From Streptomyces maremycinicus (GTDB taxonomy: Bacteria; Actinomycetota; Actinomycetes; Streptomycetales; Streptomycetaceae): a DNA stretch of 64,000 bases. Location of the stretch: contig NZ_BBYG01000010.1 of NCBI RefSeq assembly GCF_001184025.1, positions 248,001 through 312,000 on the forward strand. The letters run 5' to 3'. Shown here piece by piece: positions 1 to 8,334 of the stretch. The notes beneath the pieces are model-generated. The model searched no databases and was not told the DNA's origin. It saw nothing but the letters and a program-made list of their open reading frames with translations. A program made the position numbers and the translations under genes. Each line of letters starts with the position of its first letter. Position 1 is the first letter of the stretch.

Positions 1-2517
1 GGCGAGCATGCCGGGGAAGGAGTCCTCGGTGAGCCGCGGGAGCTGGTCGTCCAGTCCCGCCGGGACGCTGCCGTAGTACGAGGGGAGCACCGCCCTCAGC
101 GTCGCCGCGTTCGACAGGTCGCTGCCGGCCTCCGCGCCGAACACCACCGAGGTGCGGGAGCGGTCGAACTCCCGCTCCCCCTCGCCGTATCCGGCGTCCT
201 CCAGGGCCCGCCGGGCCGCCTCCAGGGACAGCAGCTGGACCGGCTCGACGCTGCCCAGCGAGGTGGGCGGGATGCCGTACCGCAGCGGGTCGAAGGGGAT
301 GCGGGGCAGGAAGCCGCCCCATTTCGAGGGCGTCGACCCGCCGTGGTGCACGGCCGGGTCCCAGCGGTCGGCCGGCACCTCGCCGACCGCGTCCACGCCC
401 CCGACCACGTTCGCCCAGAAGGTGGGCAGGTCGGGCGCCTGCGGGAACATGCACGCCATGCCGACGACGGCGATGTCGAGCGGGGCCGGGGCGACCGGTT
501 CCGGGACCTTGTCCTCCTGGCTCAACTCGGCCGCGCGCAGGGCGAGATGCTCGATCGCACCGGTCGTCACCGACGCGTGCAGCGCCGCGATCGTGGTGGT
601 CGCCGAGCGCAGCACCGCCACCTCCCCGGCCATGAACATCCCCTCGGCGAGCTGGCGTTGCTCGTCGACGGGAGTGAGGGAGCCGTCGGTGTCCCGGGTC
701 ACGCCCTTGCTCGCGAGGCGCAGCCGGCCGACGTTGAGCCGTTCCAGGGCCTCCCAGATGTGCCGGTCCCCCGCACCCTCGGCCCGCAGCCGGGCCTCCT
801 CGTCGCGGTAGCCGGCGGCGAACGGGCTCGGCACACAGCGGGTGGCGTGTCCCGGAGCCGACTCCAGGAGCGTGGTGCGCTCGGCGGCCATGACCTGCCG
901 CTGGAAGAGCGGCCGGATGGCGCCGCGGGACACGGCCTCCTCGGTGAACAGGTACGCGGTGCCCATCAGCACGCCGACGGCCGCTCCGCGCGCGGTCAGC
1001 GGCGCGGCGAGGGCGGCGACCATCGCCGCCGACCGCTCGTCGTGCACTCCACCCGCGAAGAACACCTCCACGTCCTCGGCCCCGTGCACCGCCGACCAGT
1101 CCTCCAGGACGGCGAGTTGGCCCTCCCACAGCGGGAAGCTGCCACGCGGTCCGACGTGCCCGCCGCACTCCGAGCCCTCGAACACGAACCGGCGCGCCCC
1201 GGCCTCCAGGAACTGCCGCAGCAGCCCCGGCGACGGCACGTGCAGGAAGGTCCGGATGCCGTCCCGCTCCAGCGCCCGCGCCTGGGACGGCCGGCCGCCC
1301 GCGATGATCGCGTGCGTCGGCCGCAGCTCCCGTACCGCCTCCAGCTGCGCCGCGCGCACGTCCTCCGGTGCGAAGCCGAGCACGCCCACGCCCCAGGGCC
1401 GGCCGGCCACCGCGTCCCGGGTCTCGGCGAGCATCGTCCGGGCCCGCGCGCCGTCCGCCAACGCCAGGGCGAGGAAGGGCAGCGCGCCCTCGGCCGCCAC
1501 CGCCGCGGCGAACGCGGGCCCGTCGCTCACCCTGGTCATCGGCCCCTGGGCGAGCGGGAGCCGGGTGCCCAGCGCCCGGCTCATGGGCGACCCGGCCCCG
1601 AGCGCCCGCACGGCCGTGTCGTCGCGCACGGCGTCCAGGACCGCGTCCCGCAGCGCCCGCAGGGTCCTGCGCACATCACCCCGGCGCTCGGCGAACCGCG
1701 CGGCGAGGAAGCCGTCCTGGCCCACCGGGAGCAGCCGGCCTCGGGGATCCCGTGCGCCCAGCAGCGCCGCCACCGTGTGCGGCTCCGCGCCCTCCACGAG
1801 CCGCGGGGCGTCCGGGCCCCGCCGCGGCAGGACCCGGTGGCCGGCCAGGACCACGGTCTCCGAGCCGTCCAGGGTGCGTAGTTGCGCGGCGGCGGGTTCG
1901 GGCAGCGCCGACTCGGCGAGCAGCGCGAGCTGGCTGTCCAGGACGACGCCCGCCGCGCCGCCGGCCACCGCGGCGGCGGCCGTGCGCGGGCCGATGCCGC
2001 CGCACGCCCACACCGGCGCGCTCACCTCGGGTGCGGCGAGGAGCTGCTGGAGCAGGACGAAGGTGCTCAGTTCGCCGATCCGGCCGCCGCTCTCGGCGCC
2101 GCGGGCGATCAGGCCGTGCGCCCCGGCGCGTAACGCGTCCCGCGCGCCCGCCAGGTCGGTGACCTCGACCAGCACGCGATAGCGCGCGGCGAGACCGGCG
2201 ACGGACCAGGGCGTCTCGTCGCCCGCCGGGACCTTCGCGGTCCCGAGCGCCTCGGTGGTGAGGACGACGGTGTGCGGGCCGTCGGGCCCCAGCTCGGCAG
2301 GGGCGAGCCGGCAGTGTGGGCCGACCCGGACCCCGAAGCCGCCCGGCGCGTCGCGGCGCAGCCGGGACAGGGCCTCGCGGGCTCTTCGGTCACCGGATCC
2401 CAGGTCGAGGACGCCGAGCCCGCCGGCCCGGTCGATCGCCAGGGCGAGCCCGGCATCGGGTTCGCCGAAGGGAGTGATGCCGATGATCATGTCCTCGGAA
2501 CGCACAGCAGACGTCAT
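1..2517 (-). CDS. PfaD-like (nitronate monooxygenase) / ketosynthase type I megasynthase, N-terminal part
   Basis: The frame is open for 839 codons from ATG at 2517 and leaves the window still open, so only the N-terminal part is seen. Residues about 1-650 form a flavin TIM barrel of the PfaD/2-nitropropane dioxygenase type, with the family motif GSECGGHVGPRGSFPLWE. From about residue 685 a ketosynthase begins (DIAVVGMACMFPQAPDLPTF, then EVPADRWD). The ketosynthase active-site Cys and any AT, KR or ACP domains would lie beyond position 1. PfaD proteins act as the enoyl reductase of polyunsaturated fatty acid synthases, so a fused PfaD-KS suggests a PUFA-synthase-like secondary lipid synthase. 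A cluster of this type is annotated in S. coelicolor as EPA-like (SCO0124-0129, from memory). GGAG lies 5 nt before the ATG. Product unknown. Confidence 0.85.
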   Translation of the reverse strand, partial: MTSAVRSEDMIIGITPFGEPDAGLALAIDRAGGLGVLDLGSGDRRAREALSRLRRDAPGGFGVRVGPHCRLAPAELGPDGPHTVVLTTEALGTAKVPAGDETPWSVAGLAARYRVLVEVTDLAGARDALRAGAHGLIARGAESGGRIGELSTFVLLQQLLAAPEVSAPVWACGGIGPRTAAAAVAGGAAGVVLDSQLALLAESALPEPAAAQLRTLDGSETVVLAGHRVLPRRGPDAPRLVEGAEPHTVAALLGARDPRGRLLPVGQDGFLAARFAERRGDVRRTLRALRDAVLDAVRDDTAVRALGAGSPMSRALGTRLPLAQGPMTRVSDGPAFAAAVAAEGALPFLALALADGARARTMLAETRDAVAGRPWGVGVLGFAPEDVRAAQLEAVRELRPTHAIIAGGRPSQARALERDGIRTFLHVPSPGLLRQFLEAGARRFVFEGSECGGHVGPRGSFPLWEGQLAVLEDWSAVHGAEDVEVFFAGGVHDERSAAMVAALAAPLTARGAAVGVLMGTAYLFTEEAVSRGAIRPLFQRQVMAAERTTLLESAPGHATRCVPSPFAAGYRDEEARLRAEGAGDRHIWEALERLNVGRLRLASKGVTRDTDGSLTPVDEQRQLAEGMFMAGEVAVLRSATTTIAALHASVTTGAIEHLALRAAELSQEDKVPEPVAPAPLDIAVVGMACMFPQAPDLPTFWANVVGGVDAVGEVPADRWDPAVHHGGSTPSKWGGFLPRIPFDPLRYGIPPTSLGSVEPVQLLSLEAARRALEDAGYGEGEREFDRSRTSVVFGAEAGSDLSNAATLRAVLPSYYGSVPAGLDDQLPRLTEDSFPGMLA

Positions 2518-3088
2518 GATTCTCCGAATCAAGGGTGAGACTGCACGGTGGGGGGTTCGGGACAGCAATGGCGGCTCACCGGATTCCCGCGGGCAGAGAT
2601 CCACCGCGGAACGCCGTTCTCTAGCGCGTGCTCGAAACGCGTTGAAAGGTAGTGCGGTTGTTACTCACTGGTCAACGTTCGAACGATCGGCCGGTAAACA
2701 GCCGCAGCGATTCGGTCAGTCGCGCGTGACGGGCCAGGGCGTAGGAAATCGGATGAATTCCTTTCGGTTCCGGCCCGGTTCACCCTCCACTCACACCCCG
2801 GAAACACGGCCGACCGCAGGAAATGGGTTCCTCTGGACCGCTTGTCCGAATCGCCACACGCATTCCCGGCGTCGGCCGGACGGCGGGGAAAATTCTGTGT
2901 GTCGGTCCTGGAGTGACGGGAAAGGTTTGTGCTTCCGACGGTGCGGGAGTCGTCCTGTGAGACGGTCTTGACGCCCGGGCGGCCGCCCGCGAAGACTGGC
3001 ACGACCGCGGAGTCGAGCCGGTCCTCGGGAGGTCGTCGACCGGCTTGACTGCGTGGTCCTTCTCCTCCCGCAGGGGAGGCCGGGGCCG
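2518..3088. other. Intergenic region upstream of the megasynthase
   Basis: 571 nt with no convincing gene on either strand. It lies between two minus-strand genes and should carry the promoter and 5' leader of the megasynthase. It includes a perfect 14-bp palindrome (2976-2989, CGGGCGGCCGCCCG) just after the SDR gene, a possible terminator element, and a 10-bp palindrome CGTTCGAACG near 2680. I could not assign -35/-10 boxes. Confidence 0.5.
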
Positions 3089-3847
3089 CTACACGCTGTA
3101 GCCCCCGTCCACGCCCAGGGCCTGCCCCGTGATGAAGCCGGCCCGGTCCGAGGCGAGGAAGGACACCGCCTCCGCGATGTCCGCCGCCTCCCCGAACCGG
3201 CGCAGCGGGATGTTCCGCCGGGTGACCGCGAGCGCCCCCTCGTCCAGTTCGCCCGACTCGATCAGCCGGCCCGCGATGCCGTCCGTGAGCATGCCGGGCG
3301 CGACACAGTTGACGCGGACCCCGTAGCGCCCCTCCTCGGCGGCCAGCGCGCGGGCGACCGCCTCGACCGCTCCCTTCGCCCCCGAGGACAGTCCGTCGCG
3401 CACCGGGAAGCGCCGGGTGGCGACGGTGGTGACCGCCACGATGCTGCCCCGGCTCCGGCGCAGGACGGGCAGCGCGGGATGCGCCAGATTGAAGAACGCC
3501 ACCGCGTCCGCCTCGAGTTGGGCCCGGTACTCGCCCGGTGTCACCCGGCTCAGATGCCGCATCGGCACATGCGGACCGGCCGCGTACACGAGCGTGTGGA
3601 TGCTTCCGTACGCCTCGGCCGTCGCGGTCACGGCCCGGGCCGTCGCCGCCTCGTCGGTCAGGTCCAGCCGGAGCGGTACGAGTCCCGCCGTGCCGTCGGC
3701 GAGCGCCTCGGCCGCCTCCCGCCGGGCCCGGTAGGTGAACACCACCGCGCTGCCGCGTGCCGCCAGTGTCCGTACGACCGCCGCGCCGATGCCGCCCGTT
3801 CCGCCCGCGACGAACGCCACCCCCCGCCGGCCGGAGAAGTCCTCCAT
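3089..3847 (-). CDS. Atypical short-chain dehydrogenase/reductase (FabG/FabL-like)
   Basis: 252 aa from ATG 3847, chosen because GGAGG lies about 9 nt upstream; a longer frame to 3952 lacks this support. The Rossmann motif GGTGGIG (residues 15-21), LDLTD, YAAGP and VNCVAPG are classical SDR elements, and the C-terminus GQALGVDGGYSV is typical. The catalytic YxxxK is not intact: Lys158 is present in SSGAKGAV, but the Tyr position holds Ser154, and the preceding catalytic Ser region reads VTTVATRR. There is also no Tyr at K-7, as FabI/FabL would need. It is on the same strand as the megasynthase 570 nt downstream and may be a partner for it. It could be a non-catalytic or altered-specificity SDR. 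Confidence 0.85.
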   Translation of the reverse strand: MEDFSGRRGVAFVAGGTGGIGAAVVRTLAARGSAVVFTYRARREAAEALADGTAGLVPLRLDLTDEAATARAVTATAEAYGSIHTLVYAAGPHVPMRHLSRVTPGEYRAQLEADAVAFFNLAHPALPVLRRSRGSIVAVTTVATRRFPVRDGLSSGAKGAVEAVARALAAEEGRYGVRVNCVAPGMLTDGIAGRLIESGELDEGALAVTRRNIPLRRFGEAADIAEAVSFLASDRAGFITGQALGVDGGYSV

Positions 3848-3990
3848 GTCCCACCGTCCTCCCTGCCCCGGCGCCGTGGCGCCCCGGCCCGGCCGCACCG
3901 TCCCGGCCATGACGACGACACCTTCCTCGGGTACTCCAGCATGTAGCCGCATCCGCCGAAGAGTTGAAGACGTCTCGGTGCCCAGGATCC

Positions 3991-4036
3991 TGGCGGTGGC
4001 GGTGGCGGTGGCGGTGGCGGTGGCGGTGGCGGTGGC
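3991..4036. repeat. Hexanucleotide tandem repeat (GGTGGC)n
   Basis: About 7.7 uninterrupted copies of GGTGGC over 46 nt, between the SDR and the beta-lactamase-like gene. The unit is short and perfect, so copy number probably varies by slippage. Confidence 0.9.
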
Positions 4037-4104
4037 CCCGGCGCCGGGGCCGGGTCCGGTCCCGTGGCAGGGTGGCGGGGCGGCGGGACGGTCGGCGACG
4101 GGTC

Positions 4105-4137
4105 CGGGGGGAGGGGGCCCGGGGAGGGGGCCGGGGG
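4105..4137 (+). repeat. G-run cluster, potential G-quadruplex
   Basis: Five G-runs of 4-6 bases, separated by only 1-3 nt, lie on the + strand about 140 nt upstream of the gene starting at 4277. The spacing meets the usual G-quadruplex pattern (four or more G-runs of at least 3 with loops under 7 nt). Confidence 0.6.
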
Positions 4138-4276
4138 AGCGAGCCGGGGAGCCGGAAGGCGCACGGGCGGGCGGAGCGGCGGAGACCTGCGGTGCCGAGG
4201 GCCGTTCGGGTCCGGAGGGACGGCGGCCGGAGTGTTGCCCCCGTCGCCGGTGTGAAGATCAGCCCATAGTGCCCAT

Positions 4277-5476
4277 ATGACCCGTACCCGTACGGCGCTG
4301 CTGTGCGCCGCCGCCCTCCTCGCCTCCACCGTCCAGACGGCGGCCGCGGCCACGGCCGACCCCGGTCACCACGACCGGGCCTGCGCCGCCACCCGGAACC
4401 CGCAGGGCCGGGCGCGCCAGGTCCTCGACCTCGTCCGCAAGGCCCGCGAGGAACTCGATCTCAAGGCCGCCCTGGTCAAGGTCACGATCGACGGGCACGA
4501 ACTCGTCACCGGCGCGGTCGGCGAGTCCATGACCGACGTGCCCGCGACGCCCGCCATGCACTTCCGGACCGGCTCGGTCGGCATCGCCTTCATGGGCACC
4601 GTGCTGCTCCAACTCGTCGAGGAGGGCAAGGCGAAGCTCGACGACCCGGTCTCCCGCTGGCTGCCCGACCTGCCGCACGGCGACAGGATCACCCTGCGGA
4701 TGCTCGGCGACTCGACCTCGGGCCTGCACGACTACGTCACCGACCCGGTCTTCCTGAAGAAGCTCTACGCCGACCCCTGGCAGCACTGGACCCCCGAGGA
4801 GGTCGTCGGGATCTCCCTCAGTCACCCCCTCTGGTACGAGCCGGGCACCAACTGGAGCTACTCGCACGCCAACTTCGTCCTCCTCGGGCGCGCCTTGGAG
4901 AAGATCTCCGGCACCCCCCTGGAACACCTCCTGCGGCAGCGTGTCATCAAGCCGCTCGACCTGCGCAACACCCGCAGCAACGACACCGCGGTCATCCCGC
5001 GGCCGGTGCTGCACGCGTACGACGAGGAGCGCGGCACCTACGAGGAGTCCACCTACTTCAACCCCTCCTGGACCACCGCGCCCGGGGCCGTCCTGACCCA
5101 GGACATCTGTGACCTGGCCCGCTCCGGACAGGGGATCGGCTCGGGTGAACTGCTCTCCAAGCGCTCCTTCCGCACCCAGCTGAACCCGGGCACGGTCGGT
5201 CTCGGACACGCCACGGCCACCTGTCCCGCCACGGTCTGCCTGCCGATGACCGAGGACTTCCACTTCGGTGTCGGCGTGGTCGTGGTGAACGGCTGGGTGG
5301 TGCAGAACCCGTCCTTCTTCGGCTACGCGGCCGTGATGGCGTACGAGCCGCACAAGCGGCTGTCCATCGCGGTGTCCACCACCGTGGGCGAGGACGCCCC
5401 GGCCGGCAACAACTCCCAGACGATCACCGAGCGGATCGCGAAGCTGCTCGACCCGGAGCACCCGCTGGCCCGCTGA
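4277..5476 (+). CDS. Secreted beta-lactamase-fold (class C/AmpH-like) protein lacking catalytic motifs
   Basis: 399 aa with a signal peptide (RTRTALLCAAALLAS then a run of Ala, cleavage near residue 25). The fold is that of the serine beta-lactamase/D-Ala-D-Ala carboxypeptidase family: FRTGSVGIAFMGTVLLQLVE, LDDPVSRWLPD, ITLRMLGDSTSGL and WSYSHANFVLLG match the usual order. All three catalytic motifs have changed. SxxK is S100-V-G-I103, with no general-base Lys. YxN is Y195-S-H197. The HxG motif near the C-terminus reads SFFGYAAVMAY. The protein therefore probably does not hydrolyse beta-lactams or peptides by the family mechanism; it may bind a ligand. The Shine-Dalgarno sequence is weak. It stands alone and is convergent with the tetR gene downstream. 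Confidence 0.85.
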   Translation: MTRTRTALLCAAALLASTVQTAAAATADPGHHDRACAATRNPQGRARQVLDLVRKAREELDLKAALVKVTIDGHELVTGAVGESMTDVPATPAMHFRTGSVGIAFMGTVLLQLVEEGKAKLDDPVSRWLPDLPHGDRITLRMLGDSTSGLHDYVTDPVFLKKLYADPWQHWTPEEVVGISLSHPLWYEPGTNWSYSHANFVLLGRALEKISGTPLEHLLRQRVIKPLDLRNTRSNDTAVIPRPVLHAYDEERGTYEESTYFNPSWTTAPGAVLTQDICDLARSGQGIGSGELLSKRSFRTQLNPGTVGLGHATATCPATVCLPMTEDFHFGVGVVVVNGWVVQNPSFFGYAAVMAYEPHKRLSIAVSTTVGEDAPAGNNSQTITERIAKLLDPEHPLAR

Positions 5477-5485
5477 CCCGCCCGG

Positions 5486-6064
5486 TCACCGCCCGGCGCG
5501 CACCCCGTCCAGCGCGATGGCCAGGACGCGGTCGCGCTGGGCGTCGTCGGTGAAGGCCGTCGCGGTGATCCCGGCGACCAGGCGCAGCAGATCGCCGAAC
5601 TCCATGTCGGTCCGGGCCGCCCCGGCCCGCTGGGCCCGCTCGAACAGCGGGCCGCCCGCCGCGTACAGCGAGTCACGGCAGGCCTGGAAGATCTCCGACT
5701 CGCCCTCCAGAGCCTCGCGCACCGCCCGCTTGGTGACCATGTAGCCGGCGAACCGTTCGAGCCAGGCGGTGACCGCCTCCCACGGGTCCAGGCCGGCGAA
5801 CTCCACGGCCGACCGGCACAGCGCGTTGACCTCGTCCGCGTACACGCTCTCGAACAGTGACCGGCGCGTCGGGAAGTTCCGGTACAGCGTGCCGATGCCG
5901 ACGCCCGCGCGCCGGGCGATGTCCTCCAGCGACGCCTCGGAGCCGTGCTCGGCGAAGGCCTCGCGCGCGGCGGTCAGCAGCGCGTCGTAGTTGCGGGCCG
6001 CGTCCTTACGGGCGGGGCGCTGGGCCGCGACGATCTCGCTGATGGGGAACTGCTGAGCCGGCAC
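5486..6064 (-). CDS. TetR/AcrR-family repressor of the adjacent MFS pump
   Basis: 192 aa from GTG 6064, chosen because AGGAGG lies 6 nt upstream; the frame continues open to 7582 but that extension only mirrors the MFS gene. The N-terminal TetR helix-turn-helix is clear (LLTAAREAFAEHG, ASLEDIARRAGVGIGTLYRN, FPTRRSLFESVY). The C-terminal half is the variable ligand-binding domain. It is divergent from the MFS gene with 123 nt between the starts, and two inverted repeats lie in that gap. It should repress the pump and perhaps itself, and release on ligand binding. The ligand is unknown. Confidence 0.93.
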   Translation of the reverse strand: MPAQQFPISEIVAAQRPARKDAARNYDALLTAAREAFAEHGSEASLEDIARRAGVGIGTLYRNFPTRRSLFESVYADEVNALCRSAVEFAGLDPWEAVTAWLERFAGYMVTKRAVREALEGESEIFQACRDSLYAAGGPLFERAQRAGAARTDMEFGDLLRLVAGITATAFTDDAQRDRVLAIALDGVRAGR

Positions 6065-6094
6065 TGCTGCCTCCTGGGCGGGACTCGGTTGAAC

Positions 6095-6134
6095 CGGAGG
6101 GGTACCTCCGCTACAGTGGAGGGGTGCCTCCACT
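6095..6134. promoter_or_regulatory. Two tandem TetR-type operators
   Basis: Two perfect inverted repeats share the core GGAGG-N4-CCTCC. Site 1 is CGGAGG-GGTA-CCTCCG (6095-6110); site 2 is AGTGGAGG-GGTG-CCTCCACT (6115-6134). Their centres are 22 bp apart, about two helical turns, in the tetR/MFS divergent gap. This is what an autoregulated TetR pair is expected to show. Confidence 0.85.
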
Positions 6135-6187
6135 TTAGCAGTCCGAGGCGTCTTCTCCTCTTTCCGGGTCTTTCCGAGAGGCTTGTC

Positions 6188-7618
6188 ATGCCCCGCAAGT
6201 CCACCCGCCTCACCTTCGCGGTCCTCGCGACCGGTGCCGGCGTGTTCTCCATGCTCCAGTCGCTGATAGCGCCGGCCCTGCCGACCGTGCAGCACGCGCT
6301 GCACACCTCGCAGTCCACCGCGACCTGGGTGATGACCGCGTATCTGCTGTCCGCGTCCGTCTTCACGCCGATCCTCGGCCGGGTCGGCGACCTGATCGGC
6401 AAGAAGCGCACCCTCGTCGGGGTCCTGCTCGCCGTCCTGGCCGGCTGTCTGCTCGCCGCGCTCGCGCCGAACATCGGCGTCCTGATCCTCGCCCGGGTCG
6501 TCCAGGGCGTCGGCGGCGCCCTGTTCCCGCTCTCCTTCGGCATCATCAGGGACGAGTTCGACCCGTCCCGGGTGCCCGGCAGCATCAGCAACCTGTCCGC
6601 CGTGATCGCCGCAGGCGGTGGCGTCGGCATGGTCGCCGCCGGACCGATCGTCTCCGCGCTCGACTACCGCTGGCTGTTCTGGATCCCCGTCGCCATCGTC
6701 GCGGCCGCCACGCTGATCGCGCTGCGCTATGTGCCCGAGTCGCCCCACCGGGCGGCGGGCAGGGTCAGCTGGCTCGGGGCCGTGCTGCTGTCCGGCTGGC
6801 TGGTCGCCCTGCTGCTGCCGCTCAGCCAGGCCTCCGGCTGGGGCTGGGGCTCCGCCCGGGTGATCGGCCTGTTCGCCCTGGCCGTGGCGCTGTTCGCGCT
6901 GTGGCTGTTCACCGAGGCCCGCTCCCGCAGCCCGCTGATCGACCTGCGCATCATGCGGCTCCCGGCCGTCTGGACCACCAACCTCGCCGCCCTGCTGTTC
7001 GGCGCGGGCATGTACGCCATCTGGTCCTTCCTGCCCGGGTTCGTCCAGACCCCGGCCACGGCCGGGTACGGCTTCGGCGCGAGCGTCACCGCCTCCGGGC
7101 TCCTCATGCTGCCGATGCTGCTCGCGATGTTCGTCTCCGGTGTGCTCAGCGGCCGTCTCGAGCCCCGCGTGGGAGCCAAGGCGCTGCTCACGGCCGGTGC
7201 CGCGCTCGGTTCCCTCGCCCTGGGCTTCCTCGCCCTCTGGCACGACGAGCAGTGGCAGGTCGCTTTCGTGGCAGGCGTGTTCGGCCTCGGTATCGGCCTG
7301 GCCTTCGCCTCCATGGCCAACCTGATCGTCGGCAGCGTGCCCCCCGGGCAGACCGGCGCCGCCACCGGGATGAACGCCAACATCCGCACCATCGGCGGAT
7401 CCATCGGGGCCGCCGTCACCAGTGTCCTGGTCACCGGCCGCCTCCAGCCGTCGGGCCTGCCCCACGAGTCCGGCTACACCCACGGATTCACCCTGCTCGC
7501 GGTGCTCTGCCTCGGCGCCGCCCTCGCCGCTCTGCTGGTCCCGGTCCGCCGCGCGAGCCGGCTGCCGCAGACGGCCGCCCACCAGGCGCCGACCGCCGCC
7601 CCCACCCCCGTACGGTAG
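6188..7618 (+). CDS. MFS drug exporter of the DHA2 (EmrB/QacA, 14-TMS) family
   Basis: 476 aa from ATG 6188. The frame is open further upstream, but the operators and the tetR gene occupy that part. Conserved MFS elements are visible: WVMTAYLLSASVFTPILGRVGDL with the motif-A region GRVGDLIGKKR, ARVVQGVGGALFPLSFGI (motif C-like), and GATGMNANIRTIGGSIGAA typical of QacA-like DHA2 proteins. About 14 hydrophobic segments fit the family. It is a proton-driven exporter in the cytoplasmic membrane, controlled by the divergent TetR. Substrate cannot be read from sequence. Confidence 0.93.
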   Translation: MPRKSTRLTFAVLATGAGVFSMLQSLIAPALPTVQHALHTSQSTATWVMTAYLLSASVFTPILGRVGDLIGKKRTLVGVLLAVLAGCLLAALAPNIGVLILARVVQGVGGALFPLSFGIIRDEFDPSRVPGSISNLSAVIAAGGGVGMVAAGPIVSALDYRWLFWIPVAIVAAATLIALRYVPESPHRAAGRVSWLGAVLLSGWLVALLLPLSQASGWGWGSARVIGLFALAVALFALWLFTEARSRSPLIDLRIMRLPAVWTTNLAALLFGAGMYAIWSFLPGFVQTPATAGYGFGASVTASGLLMLPMLLAMFVSGVLSGRLEPRVGAKALLTAGAALGSLALGFLALWHDEQWQVAFVAGVFGLGIGLAFASMANLIVGSVPPGQTGAATGMNANIRTIGGSIGAAVTSVLVTGRLQPSGLPHESGYTHGFTLLAVLCLGAALAALLVPVRRASRLPQTAAHQAPTAAPTPVR

Positions 7619-7662
7619 GCTCTGTCCGCGCGTTCCCGCAGCTCACCGCCGCGGCAACGCCT

Positions 7663-7736
<74 letters not shown>

Positions 7737-7750
7737 CTGCACGGAACCGG

Positions 7751-7797
7751 CAGGGCCGGAGGCCGTACCCGACGTCCGGGTACGGCCTCCGGCCCTG
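7751..7797. terminator. Long perfect hairpin downstream of tRNA-Pro
   Basis: 21-bp perfect inverted repeat with a 5-nt loop (ACGTC). It begins 14 nt after the tRNA and ends 16 nt before the end of the convergent SHOCT gene, so it can serve as a bidirectional terminator. There is no U-tract, as is usual in Streptomyces. Confidence 0.85.
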
Positions 7798-7813
7798 CTG
7801 TTCGCTGTCGGCC

Positions 7814-8092
7814 TCAGGACGCGAGGATCCTGCGCTTCTGCTCCTCGAACTCGGTCTCGGTGAGGACGCCCTGGGCCTTCAGCTCACCGAGTTGCTTCAA
7901 CTGGTCGATCTTGCTGCTCATGTCGGCCGGCTGGGTGGGCGGGGGAGCGGCGGCCGGCGCCGGCGGTGCGGCCTGCTGATAGTCCTGCTGGGCCCAGCGC
8001 CCCTGCTGGCGGCGCGACACGCGGTTCGACACGGCGGTCGCGGTACCGGCCACTACGGCTGTGCGGGCGACCCCGCGGAGGAGACCTGGCAC
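7814..8092 (-). CDS. Small SHOCT-domain protein
   Basis: 92 aa from GTG 8092; AAAGGA lies about 7 nt upstream, so this start is preferred over an in-frame ATG at 8152. The N-terminus has one hydrophobic/amphipathic stretch (GVARTAVVAGTATAV), followed by a Gln/Pro/Ala-rich linker. The C-terminal 30 residues are a SHOCT domain (IDQLKQLGELKAQGVLTETE, ending EEQKRRIL). SHOCT modules are short oligomerisation or membrane-association helices; no specific function is known for this protein. The gene is convergent with tRNA-Pro and divergent from the DUF7144 gene. Confidence 0.85.
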   Translation of the reverse strand: MPGLLRGVARTAVVAGTATAVSNRVSRRQQGRWAQQDYQQAAPPAPAAAPPPTQPADMSSKIDQLKQLGELKAQGVLTETEFEEQKRRILAS

Positions 8093-8258
8093 GGCGGTTT
8101 CCTTTCTCGCACCGGATACGTCCATTGGACCACCGTCGGATTTCTCTCGCATGTCGGTCGGACCCCGCGCTGAACTGCGTGAATATCGGTGTTCTGCCGG
8201 TTCGTGCTTCCCGTGGCAAGCTGAAATCCGGGCGATCGAACGGCCATCCGGCCGTGCC

Positions 8259-8322
8259 GAGATGCCTGTGCGAGATGTCTGTGCGAGACGCCTTGCGAGA
8301 CGTCCGTGCGAGATCTATGTGG
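8259..8322 (+). repeat. Five imperfect 13-bp direct repeats upstream of the DUF7144 gene
   Basis: Units GAGATGCCTGTGC, GAGATGTCTGTGC, GAGACGCCTTGC, GAGACGTCCGTGC and GAGATCTATGTGG follow head to tail (13,13,12,13,13 nt). They end at the ribosome binding site of the next gene. They may be an iterated regulator-binding or RNA element; this is inference. Confidence 0.75.
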
Positions 8323-8334
8323 GAGGAGTCCCAG

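Larger units (their letters stand above)
3848..4276. other. Gene-free region with simple repeats and G-runs
   Basis: 429 nt between divergently transcribed genes. I see no supported ORF; the open frames here are low-complexity Pro/Arg/Gly translations. It holds a hexanucleotide array and a G-run cluster, listed separately, and presumably the promoter of the gene at 4277. Confidence 0.6.

Noticed and set aside
5486..7582. 698-aa minus-strand open frame across the MFS gene
   Set aside because: Only its last 192 codons form a TetR protein with a ribosome site. The rest is the low-complexity mirror of the MFS gene, a usual effect of high GC.
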